From: Campylobacter concisus
Lineage (GTDB): Bacteria > Campylobacterota > Campylobacteria > Campylobacterales > Campylobacteraceae
NCBI RefSeq assembly: GCF_003048375.1
Contig: NZ_CP021642.1
Location: 372,001 to 436,000, forward strand
DNA: 64,000 nucleotides
Reading direction: 5' to 3'
The notes under the pieces were generated by a model. The model saw only the letters and a program-made list of their open reading frames with translations. It was not told the origin of the DNA and did no database searches. A program made the position numbers and the translations under genes. Positions 8,843-15,977 of this stretch are shown one piece after another (the first letter of the stretch is position 1; every line of letters begins with the position of its first letter).

Positions 8843-10009
8843 CTACGCCTTTATATCAATATCTCTTTTTATACCAAGCATATCTACTAGATATTTTCCA
8901 GCTGGGTTTTCATTTAGCTCTTTTACTAAATTTAAAGGTGGCATACTAAATTTTAAAAAGCTATCCATAAAGTCCTTACTCTTCTTGCCATCTTTATCTA
9001 TCTCACCAAAAAGTAGCTTTAGTATTTTTAGATTATGCTCCATCATCTTTTTAAATGATAGTTCGTCTTCTTCATCTGAATACTTACCGACAAACCCAGT
9101 CGTTAGATCTACATAGACAAGGTCTCTTTTATACTTAACATACTCTTGCATATATTCAGGCATACCAGCTAGGTCAGAGTCGCTTGCTTTGTTGAAATTT
9201 GCTCCAAATTTCATCTCACCCATAAGTTCAAATAGCTCAAATGCCCTACTAAATTCTTTACTATCTACACTCTTATCAAAGCCTTGTTTCTTTCCAAAAA
9301 CGGTAGTTTCACCTTCTTTGACGTCAAGGTTGCTGTTTATAACTGCTGCTAAAAGTCCGCCTTTAGTTATAGAGCCATCTTTGTTTGTGTATCTTTCGCC
9401 GTGCGGATCGATAAAAACACCACTTCCCACACTCTCTTTGCCACCATTATTGTTATTAAAGATGTCTGTTGTTGGCTTTAGTGGTTGCCTGCCATCTCCA
9501 CCATTAAAGCTTGGGTTGAAAAAGAGCGTGCTTATCATCTGCTTGTTTGACTCTTTGTAGTTAAAGCTAGAAGCAGCTGCATCAAAGTCGTAAATGGAGT
9601 TATGTATCTTGGTTACTTGCATACTTTGGCGATTATACTCAAAGCCTTGAGGGAAATTTCTTATCTCATCTAAGCTAAAGCTTTCTTTTGAGTTTAGTAT
9701 ATCTTCTCCGACTACTTGTGAGAGGATTTTGTAGGCATTGCCAGCAGTCTTTGCTATATCTATGCTTTTAAAGGTGCGACTAAAAAATGAAGTTCCTTCT
9801 GCAACATTGACTAACGACTCCAGTGTGCTTGAGTGAATTTTATATCCGCTTGGTATGCCAGCTTGCTTGTTAAACTCATCTGTAAAGTAGCCATCCTTAT
9901 CTACCTTGTAGCCTAAAACCTCTGAGCTTGTTTGGTTGGTGGCAACTTTGGTTGATACCTTTATGTTCTGCTCTAAATTTAAGGGGTAGCTACCAAGTGC
10001 ATTTATCAT
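8843..10009 (-). CDS. Family A protein (GYKVDKDGYFTDEFNKQAG), unknown function
   Basis: A 388-residue protein without a signal peptide, starting MINALGSYPLNLEQN. Residues about 33-62 carry the family A block GYKVDKDGYFTDEFNKQAGI followed by YKIHSSTLESL. A later segment (ETTVFGKKQGFDKSVDSKEF) resembles the GK.xGLD segment of family B, so the two families may be distantly related. The ATG at 10009 directly abuts the TAG of a 26-codon frame, with AAAGGA as binding site, which implies translational coupling. A sigma28-like promoter lies at 10038-10064. Function unknown. An EF-hand-like stretch is not clear here, though NKDGSITKG is suggestive. Confidence 0.78.
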   Translation of the reverse strand: MINALGSYPLNLEQNIKVSTKVATNQTSSEVLGYKVDKDGYFTDEFNKQAGIPSGYKIHSSTLESLVNVAEGTSFFSRTFKSIDIAKTAGNAYKILSQVVGEDILNSKESFSLDEIRNFPQGFEYNRQSMQVTKIHNSIYDFDAAASSFNYKESNKQMISTLFFNPSFNGGDGRQPLKPTTDIFNNNNGGKESVGSGVFIDPHGERYTNKDGSITKGGLLAAVINSNLDVKEGETTVFGKKQGFDKSVDSKEFSRAFELFELMGEMKFGANFNKASDSDLAGMPEYMQEYVKYKRDLVYVDLTTGFVGKYSDEEDELSFKKMMEHNLKILKLLFGEIDKDGKKSKDFMDSFLKFSMPPLNLVKELNENPAGKYLVDMLGIKRDIDIKA

Positions 10010-10090
10010 CTAGTATCCTTTTAGCTTCATACCAAAGATATCGTCTTTTTTGTGAAAAGTTTTATTTTGCCAAGGGTTTTTAGTATGCAT
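10010..10090 (-). CDS. Candidate 26-residue small protein immediately upstream of a family A gene
   Basis: The ATG at 10088-10090 is preceded by AGGAG at 7 bases. The frame (MHTKNPWQNKTFHKKDD, then IFGMKLKGY) ends with TAG at 10010-10012, and the next base begins the ATG of the 8843-10009 gene. The AGGAG overlaps the end of the 10101-11855 gene, so all three could be one coupled transcript. However, a sigma28-like promoter (10038-10064) lies inside this frame, and transcripts from it would not include the small ORF. It could be a true microprotein, a coupling leader or chance. Confidence 0.35.
   Translation of the reverse strand: MHTKNPWQNKTFHKKDDIFGMKLKGY
10038..10064 (-). promoter_or_regulatory. 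sigma28 (FliA)-like promoter for the 8843-10009 gene
   Basis: On the minus strand TAAA (10064-10061) is followed after exactly 17 bases by CGATAT (10043-10038), in the form TAAAACTT-N11-GACGATAT. This matches the spacing and core of the flagellar sigma28 consensus. It would give a short leader before the ATG at 10009. Confidence 0.6.
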
Positions 10091-10100
10091 AAATTTACTC

Positions 10101-11855
10101 CTAAACTCTCGTATCTACCTTTTTATAAAGCCTATCTTTGCTAGATAGTTCTTTAAATTTGAGGTCGTTTTCAAGGTAGGTGATGTTGTAAATTTCTTTG
10201 GTGGTGATGCTTTTGCCGTTTTCAAGTCCGATCAGAAATTTACTTGTAAATTTATCAGATAGGTTTTTAACGAGCTTTGTTCCAAGCTCTTTTAGGCTAG
10301 ATATCTTATCATCTTGCTTTATGCCCATAGCCTTAAAGTCAAGTCTATTTAGCTCTACATCATTCATGCTCTTAGCATCTAAATTTATACTTGCTCTTTT
10401 GCTATCCTTGTCATCTTTGCTGATTAGCTTGCCAGTGTCGCTATAAATTTCTTTTACCTCTAGCTCTCTTCCGCTATCAAATTTAAGCGTGATCGTGCCA
10501 TTTTTGTTTAGCTTCATAGCTATTACGCTGTCTGTGTCCTTTAGCGCAGCTGCTGCCTTGCTAGTATCACTCTCAAAAGCATGCTTTACTCTTTCTAAAT
10601 TTTCTAGGCTAAACTCAAGCCCAGTTGCTTTTTCAAACTCACTCTCCATAGCGATCATATAAGATGACTTTGTGACTTTTAGCTTTGAGATGAGATCATC
10701 TGCGTCTTCTACATCATTTTCTTTTAAATTTTTGCTTATCCACTCTACGTCTTTGCTGTGAGCGCTAGACTCTTTTTGGTAGTCGTTATAAAATTTCATA
10801 AAGCTATCTTTTTGATAGCCTGCGTATGAAAAGCTCTCATCTTGTTTAGGCCCAGAAGGCTTTATGATAGGGTTAAACTCGCTAAGCTTTTTCTTGCCGT
10901 CAAAGCCAACTTTCTCATAGGCAAAGTTATTTAAGCCGCTCTCTTCGTTAAATATCTTATTATCCCTAAGATCTACCCAGCCGTCTTTGTCTGCATGGTC
11001 TTTGAAAAATTTATTAGTCTCTTCTTTGTCTATCTTTTGGTAGCGATATTCGGCTGAAAATAGAGTATAAGGGTTTGAGTTATTTAAACTAACTCTGTAA
11101 TCAACCGTGTTTTTGCTAGCAAAGTCCATAGCCTCATGGCTTAAATTTCTAATATCTTTTTTGATAAAGTCGTTAAGGTTTATCTCGCTTACAACTTCGC
11201 TTAGTTTGAAAATTTTCTCATTTCCGTCTTTATCGTAGCCTCTAACTTTTAGCTTATCAAAGTATTTATCACCAGAATTTATCACTCCGTCCTTGTTGCT
11301 ATCAAAGTTAAATAAAAATCCATTTGCATCTAGCTTGCCTATGCCTAGTTTGTCATTATCGTTATAAAGATCCAAAAAGACCTCTACATCACCCAGTGAA
11401 GTTTTTATCGTTTTTTCATAGGCGTAGTCATTTAAATTTGTAAATTTAGTATCTGCTGCCGCAATGGGCTTAATGGGAGTTTTTGAATTTATAGATGAAA
11501 AATAGGTGCTAGTTTGATCCACTTTCCTTAGTGCTGAGGCATCTTCGCCAAAGAGATATTTGTTTTCAAAGTCCTTTTTGTCCCAGTTTCTCCGCTGGAT
11601 ATCCACGTAAGAAAAAGCATCGTTTGTTCCGTTGTCTGCTTTAGCATACTCTGACTTCACGCCACTGGTGCTGGCGCTTTGGATGATAGAGTAAGTGCTA
11701 TTTGAGATAAGCTTAGTAGCGATGTCTTTAAGCTCAGACTTTAAATTTGTATTGTCTAAAGTTTGCACTCTATCTACGCCAAGAAGGACCCTTGAATAGA
11801 TCATATCTTTGGGTAAATTTATATTTATGGGCTCTAAATTTGGTGATATATTCAT
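10101..11855 (-). CDS. Large protein with EF-hand-like calcium-binding loop, unknown function
   Basis: A 584-residue hydrophilic protein, starting MNISPNLEPININLPKD, with no signal peptide or membrane segment. Around residue 190 the stretch DSNKDGVINSGD is a canonical 12-residue EF-hand/dockerin-type loop, followed by a second aspartate-rich stretch (GYDKDGNEK). Another candidate, HADKDGWVDLRDN, lies further on. Calcium binding is likely but unproven. It lies between family A genes in the same orientation and has its own sigma28-like promoter, so it probably belongs to the same system. The C-terminal half is helical and lysine-rich, with FDSGRELEVKEIY. Calcium-dependent folding is seen in some exported adhesins and toxins, but nothing here proves export. 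Confidence 0.7.
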   Translation of the reverse strand: MNISPNLEPININLPKDMIYSRVLLGVDRVQTLDNTNLKSELKDIATKLISNSTYSIIQSASTSGVKSEYAKADNGTNDAFSYVDIQRRNWDKKDFENKYLFGEDASALRKVDQTSTYFSSINSKTPIKPIAAADTKFTNLNDYAYEKTIKTSLGDVEVFLDLYNDNDKLGIGKLDANGFLFNFDSNKDGVINSGDKYFDKLKVRGYDKDGNEKIFKLSEVVSEINLNDFIKKDIRNLSHEAMDFASKNTVDYRVSLNNSNPYTLFSAEYRYQKIDKEETNKFFKDHADKDGWVDLRDNKIFNEESGLNNFAYEKVGFDGKKKLSEFNPIIKPSGPKQDESFSYAGYQKDSFMKFYNDYQKESSAHSKDVEWISKNLKENDVEDADDLISKLKVTKSSYMIAMESEFEKATGLEFSLENLERVKHAFESDTSKAAAALKDTDSVIAMKLNKNGTITLKFDSGRELEVKEIYSDTGKLISKDDKDSKRASINLDAKSMNDVELNRLDFKAMGIKQDDKISSLKELGTKLVKNLSDKFTSKFLIGLENGKSITTKEIYNITYLENDLKFKELSSKDRLYKKVDTRV

Positions 11856-11882
11856 TTTAAATCCTTTTAAAATATATATCTT

Positions 11883-11908
11883 ATATCGGCAAATATAAAA
11901 AATGTTTA
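11883..11908 (-). promoter_or_regulatory. sigma28 (FliA)-like promoter for the 10101-11855 gene
   Basis: On the minus strand TAAA (11908-11905) precedes GCCGATAT (11890-11883). The GCCGAT core is a perfect sigma28 -10 element. The distance from TAAA to CGAT is 16 bases, one less than the enteric optimum. Confidence 0.6.
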
Positions 11909-11959
11909 GTAGTATGGGGGCTAAAAGGGCTTAGAGCGAATGCCTACTATGTTATATTT

Positions 11960-13111
11960 TTAAAGCTCTCTTGTCTTCGTCCTCTCATCAAATTCTTTTA
12001 AAACATCCATTATCTTGCTTGCTAGTCCCTCAAGCGTGTGATCTTTTTTAAGCTCCAAATTTCTAAGCTTTAAAATCCTAGCTAGTATATCTTTTAGATC
12101 TTTCTTACCAGATAGTATCTCATCATAATAAGCCTTTGGTATGCCTATCTCACTTCTATCTTGTTTTGTAAGTATGAGTTTGTCTCTATATACATTGCGA
12201 GCCTCATCAGTTATCCTTGTTGTGCCACCTTGCAACACAAGACCTTGCTCGTTTTTTAAAAATGCGACAAAGATTTGCTCCTTTGTATAGCCTTGTTCAT
12301 TATCATATACAGACATATCAGGCTTAAAGTCATATCCAGCACTACTAACCCACATATAAGGGATAGTATGCTCAGTTGTCATAACTTCTGGAGAGAAGTC
12401 AAGGAAATTTCCATTAACTTCTACATTTATGTCTTTTAGATCATTCATTAGCTTACGCGCATCGTCTGCATCTTGGGCTGTCCTGAAGACATGAGTTACC
12501 TTCTCATTACTCCTATCAGTTAGCCCATCTATCTCATCGCTCGACATCCTACCCATTAGATATTCGGAATAATCTATTTTTTTATCTTTTGAAAAGTAGC
12601 CCTTTGGCATCTTTGCTAGATCTTCGTTTGAGTAAAATTCTTTGCCCTTGCTAATAACTCCAGCTGAAATTTGATCAAAAATTTTATAGTATTGCTTGAT
12701 GGTATCTGCTAGATCGATATTTGCAAAGCTATCCTCTCCAAATAGCACATTATCTTTTTTTGTATTCATTGAAAAATTTGTAAAGTTTGGGTGTTTTTGA
12801 TTGTGTAGCACTATCGCATCAAGCGTGCTTTTGTGGATTTTAAAGTCCTGTGGCAAGCCTGCTGCCTTGTTAAAATCAGCTCCCATAAATCCTTTAGCAT
12901 CTACACTATATCCATAACCCTCTTGTGAAGTAAATTTAGCCTGATAAAGAGAGTCGATACTACTAGATGAAACAAAGTCATTCTTGGGAGTAGTGGTTTG
13001 GCTGATCGAATTTATATTTGGAGTGTTAGGCAAGAAATTTGCAAAGCCTTCGCTTTTTGTCTGTTTTTGGTAGTGCTGTTTTGTTAAGATGGAGTTATAA
13101 GAGACTTTCAT
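11960..13111 (-). CDS. Family A protein (GYSVDAKGFMGADFNKAAG), unknown function
   Basis: A 383-residue protein and the best intact relative of the truncated gene at 6231-7166. Both share the blocks GFMGADFNKAAGLPQDFKIH and KSTLD, NIDLADTIKQYYKIFDQ and FKPDMSVYDNEQGYTKEQIF. It starts MKVSYNSILTKQHYQKQ, with a polar serine/threonine/asparagine-rich N-terminal 65 residues and no signal peptide. AAGGAG precedes the ATG, and a sigma54-type promoter sits at 13144-13160 with only a short leader. The family block is not one I can tie to a known fold. The promoter type links it to flagellar assembly genes. Confidence 0.78.
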   Translation of the reverse strand: MKVSYNSILTKQHYQKQTKSEGFANFLPNTPNINSISQTTTPKNDFVSSSSIDSLYQAKFTSQEGYGYSVDAKGFMGADFNKAAGLPQDFKIHKSTLDAIVLHNQKHPNFTNFSMNTKKDNVLFGEDSFANIDLADTIKQYYKIFDQISAGVISKGKEFYSNEDLAKMPKGYFSKDKKIDYSEYLMGRMSSDEIDGLTDRSNEKVTHVFRTAQDADDARKLMNDLKDINVEVNGNFLDFSPEVMTTEHTIPYMWVSSAGYDFKPDMSVYDNEQGYTKEQIFVAFLKNEQGLVLQGGTTRITDEARNVYRDKLILTKQDRSEIGIPKAYYDEILSGKKDLKDILARILKLRNLELKKDHTLEGLASKIMDVLKEFDERTKTREL

Positions 13112-13143
13112 AGCTTACTCCTTGAAATTTAGCTTCAAAGAGT

Positions 13144-13160
13144 AAGCAAAAGTTGTGCCG
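13144..13160 (-). promoter_or_regulatory. sigma54 (RpoN) promoter for the 11960-13111 gene
   Basis: On the minus strand the sequence is CGGCAC-AACTT-TTGCTT, with GG and GC exactly 10 bases apart. It differs from the sigma54 consensus TGGCAC-N5-TTGC(A/T) only at the first base. The expected start is near 13134, 23 bases before the ATG. In Campylobacter, sigma54 together with FlgR drives hook, basal-body and rod genes. Confidence 0.72.
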
Positions 13161-13380
13161 AAAATTTAAGAGTGAGATAAATTTAAGTTTGTTCACTTTG
13201 AGATAAAAATTTTATCTATCAGTAAAAATAAAAGCAAATTTATAGAAAGCATCTTGTAAAATAAAACAATCCTGAAAAAATGTACCACTTTTTATAAAAA
13301 CTGTACCATACTTTTAGGAAATTTTAAAGAAAGGGAAACTGCAAAAAGGGCAGTTAAAGTATCGATAAGTAGGACATCTA

Positions 13381-13457
13381 TGGTGTCACGGGGGAGACTT
13401 GAACTCCCGACCTCCGGCTTATGAGACCAGCGCTCTAACCAGCTGAGCTACCGTGAC
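13381..13457 (-). tRNA. tRNA with CAT anticodon (elongator Met; Ile2 possible)
   Basis: A 77-base tRNA with the 7-bp acceptor stem GTCACGG/CCGTGAC, discriminator A and an encoded CCA. The D-arm is GCTCAGCTGGTTAGAGC, the anticodon loop CTCATAA (anticodon CAT), and the T-arm carries GTTCAAGTC. The acceptor does not have the unpaired first base of initiator tRNA. CAT is read either as elongator methionine or, if modified by TilS, as isoleucine. The choice cannot be made with certainty from the sequence alone. Confidence 0.93.
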
Positions 13458-13574
13458 AACTTAAAATAAGTTTTGGATTATACAACCTAAGAACTTATTT
13501 TTAGCTAAAATTTATCTCACACAAATTTTATAGATAAAAAAGTAAATTTGACTGCAAAGAGCAGCCAAATTTAT

Positions 13575-14633
13575 TTAAGCTTTTTTAGTGAAAAATCCAA
13601 CGTAAATAGCGTATATGAAACCGATAGCCACGGCATACGGGGCAAAAGGTGTGATGCCAGCTCCTGAGCTTGCTAAGATAAAGTTATGACTTATCGCAGC
13701 TCCAGCTCCCATGCCTAAAACAAATACAGCTGAGCTTAAATTTCCAGCTCCCATTTGCACTAGATGTTTGCCAGGGCAGCCGTAGCTTAGGCTAAAGCAA
13801 AGGCCAGCTAAGCTCATACCTAAGAAATTCCAAAGCATATCATTGTGAGCGATAGGTTGTCCTTCAAAGCCAAATTTGTATTGATTTAGCACTAAATTCG
13901 TTACGCTTGCGCAGACGATGATAGAGATGACGCCATAAAACATCGAAAAGTCACGCTCAAAAATTTTACTGATAGCTCCCACTGAGCAAAATTTACTTCT
14001 TTGCATAAATGCGCCGATGATAATGGCACAAATAAGCGAGATAAATAAATTTGCATGCTGTGAGCCTGGGCCTTTTTCTGAGCTAAATAATGCGCCATTT
14101 TCACCAAGTTTTAGACCAAAGATAAGTGCTAGTAAAAGCAAAATAGCAATGATCAGCGGCAAAAACCCTATCGCCTTTGCTGTGGTTTCACTCTCAGGCA
14201 AAACATAGCCATTTTTCTTAAAAGTCCGTCCCACAAAGACGCCAGCAAATAAGCCAACAACGCCAGCTATGGCGGTCATATCTCCGCCTCCAAGACGTAA
14301 AAATGCTCTCCAAGGGCAGCCTAAAAATATGAGGCAGCCTATCATCGCAAACACGCCTAAGAAAAACCTAGAAAATGCCGCGCTACCAGATACTGGAGTG
14401 AAATTTCTACTCCAAAGCATGCTAGCTAGAAAGCCTCCGATGATAAGCCCTAAAATTTCAGGCCTTAGATACTGCACGACTTTGGCCTGGTGAAAGCCAA
14501 GCGCCCCCATGCTATCTCGTAAAAAGCAAGCCGCGCAAACGCCCATGTTTGCTGGGTTGCCAAAATGAACGAGCACCGGACCAAGTATGCCAAGGCTCGC
14601 ACCTGCGATGATGTAAAGTAGTGTTTTGTTCAT
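13575..14633 (-). CDS. yedE: YedE-family membrane transporter (selenium/sulfur compound import; FdhT-like)
   Basis: The ATG at 14633 behind AGGAA gives 352 residues; an upstream in-frame ATG at 14705 lacks a binding site. About ten hydrophobic segments form the YeeE/YedE two-repeat fold. Each half carries the family's cysteine-containing motif: GCPWRAFLRLGGGD in the first half and YGCPGKHLVQMGAG in the second, with further cysteines (NMGVCAACFLRDS, QRSKFCSVG). YedE proteins import selenium or sulfur species. In C. jejuni the homologue FdhT works with the TusA-like FdhU in selenium supply for formate dehydrogenase. No tusA-like partner is adjacent here. The neighbouring moeA (molybdenum cofactor) is consistent with a formate dehydrogenase link. 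Confidence 0.85.
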   Translation of the reverse strand: MNKTLLYIIAGASLGILGPVLVHFGNPANMGVCAACFLRDSMGALGFHQAKVVQYLRPEILGLIIGGFLASMLWSRNFTPVSGSAAFSRFFLGVFAMIGCLIFLGCPWRAFLRLGGGDMTAIAGVVGLFAGVFVGRTFKKNGYVLPESETTAKAIGFLPLIIAILLLLALIFGLKLGENGALFSSEKGPGSQHANLFISLICAIIIGAFMQRSKFCSVGAISKIFERDFSMFYGVISIIVCASVTNLVLNQYKFGFEGQPIAHNDMLWNFLGMSLAGLCFSLSYGCPGKHLVQMGAGNLSSAVFVLGMGAGAAISHNFILASSGAGITPFAPYAVAIGFIYAIYVGFFTKKA

Positions 14634-14769
14634 GTAAATTCCTGTGTAAGGGTAAAACCAGACTGGTTTCTTAAACGACATTTTAATAATCATTAAATAA
14701 AACAAAGATTAATTTTTTGTAAAACAGAAGTGGCTAAAATATGCAAAAATTTCATAAAAAGGACAAATA

Positions 14770-15969
14770 ATGAAAGATTTTATGAGCTATGCAGATAGCC
14801 TGAAAATTCTAAAAGATACGATAAATGCGTGGGAGAAGGTCGAAAAAGTGGCTATCACAGATGCACTTGATAGAAATATCGCCTATGATGTGAAAGCCGC
14901 TGAAAACTACCCAGCAAAGCCAGTTTCGGCGATGGACGGCTACGCTTTTGCCTTTAAAGATGGACTAAACGAGCTTGAGCTCATCACCGATCTGCCAGCA
15001 GGTAGTGACAAAGGGCTACATGTAGAGGGCAGCAAATGCGTCAAAACCTTCACCGGCTCGCTAATGAGCGAAGGTACCGACACTCTTGTGCCAGTTGAAA
15101 ATGTCGAGGTAAGCGGCTCGAAAATAATCATCAAAAAGAGCGTGCCAAAGGGCTTTGCCGTGCGTGCAGTCGGCGAGAGCTACAAAAAAGGCGAAATTTT
15201 AATAAAAAAAGGCACACGTCTAACATACTCTGAGATCGCGCTTCTTGCGGAGCTTGGCGTCTTTCACGTAAGCGTCTTCATCCGCCCAAGAGTGGCGATA
15301 CTAGCAACCGGTAGCGAGATAAAAGACCTTGGCGAACCTCTTGATAGTCCAGCACAAATTCACAGCTCAAATCACGTAGGCATCGCTATGCAGATACGCA
15401 AAATGGGCGCGGAGCCGATCCTTTGTGAGATCGTAAGAGATAAGGCCGAGCTTGTCGAAAAAGCGATCATAAATGCACTAAAATCAGCCGATATCTTGGT
15501 GACGACTGGCGGTATCAGCATGGGAGACTATGACTTTGTAAAGGGCGCTTTAAATGAAAACTTTAAGCTCATCATCGAAGGCGCTGCGATAAAACCAGGC
15601 CGCCACATCAGAGTGGCAAAATCAGGCGATAAATATATCTTTGCGCTGCCGGGATTTCCGTATTCAGCGATGGTTATGTGCGTGCTTTATGTAAGAGTGC
15701 TTATAAACACTTGGTTTAGCCAAGAAGAGCCAAAGATCACGGCGATAATGGACGAAGACTACAAAAAACGCTCGCCATTTTTGGAATTTACAGCGGTAAA
15801 TTTAGAAAACAGAGATGGCAAGATCTTTGTAAATTTAAACGGTAAAAAGCTAGGTAGCTCAGCGATCGTAAATAACCTAACAAACGAAGCTGCACTGCTT
15901 ATCATCCCTAAAGAGACAGAATTTATCGCAAAAGGTGAAGTGGTAGAAGTTTTAAAGATGCCTTGCTAA
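14770..15969 (+). CDS. moeA: Molybdopterin molybdenumtransferase MoeA
   Basis: A 399-residue protein that inserts molybdate into adenylated molybdopterin, the last step of molybdenum cofactor synthesis in the cytoplasm. Domains in order: the N-terminal MoeA region with PAKPVSAMDGYAF (about 44-56), the MoCF-binding core with ILATGSE and VTTGGISMGDYD (about 245-256), GAAIKPGRH and FALPGFPYSAMV, and the C-terminal domain IV (about 330-399). Length is normal. It is divergent from the yedE-like gene, with the two upstream regions sharing 136 bases, and convergent with the lipase effector gene, separated by only 8 bases. Confidence 0.95.
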   Translation: MKDFMSYADSLKILKDTINAWEKVEKVAITDALDRNIAYDVKAAENYPAKPVSAMDGYAFAFKDGLNELELITDLPAGSDKGLHVEGSKCVKTFTGSLMSEGTDTLVPVENVEVSGSKIIIKKSVPKGFAVRAVGESYKKGEILIKKGTRLTYSEIALLAELGVFHVSVFIRPRVAILATGSEIKDLGEPLDSPAQIHSSNHVGIAMQIRKMGAEPILCEIVRDKAELVEKAIINALKSADILVTTGGISMGDYDFVKGALNENFKLIIEGAAIKPGRHIRVAKSGDKYIFALPGFPYSAMVMCVLYVRVLINTWFSQEEPKITAIMDEDYKKRSPFLEFTAVNLENRDGKIFVNLNGKKLGSSAIVNNLTNEAALLIIPKETEFIAKGEVVEVLKMPC

Positions 15970-15977
15970 GGGTAAAT

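Noticed and set aside
13301-13457. tRNA considered as the attachment site for the element or the paralog locus
   Set aside because: The element ends about 7 kb away and no partial tRNA repeat was seen near 6100-6240; the recombinase is a serine type, which rarely uses tRNA genes.
14634-14705. Extension of the YedE-like protein to an upstream ATG
   Set aside because: The 24 added residues are not membrane- or signal-like, and the ATG at 14633 has an AGGAA binding site.
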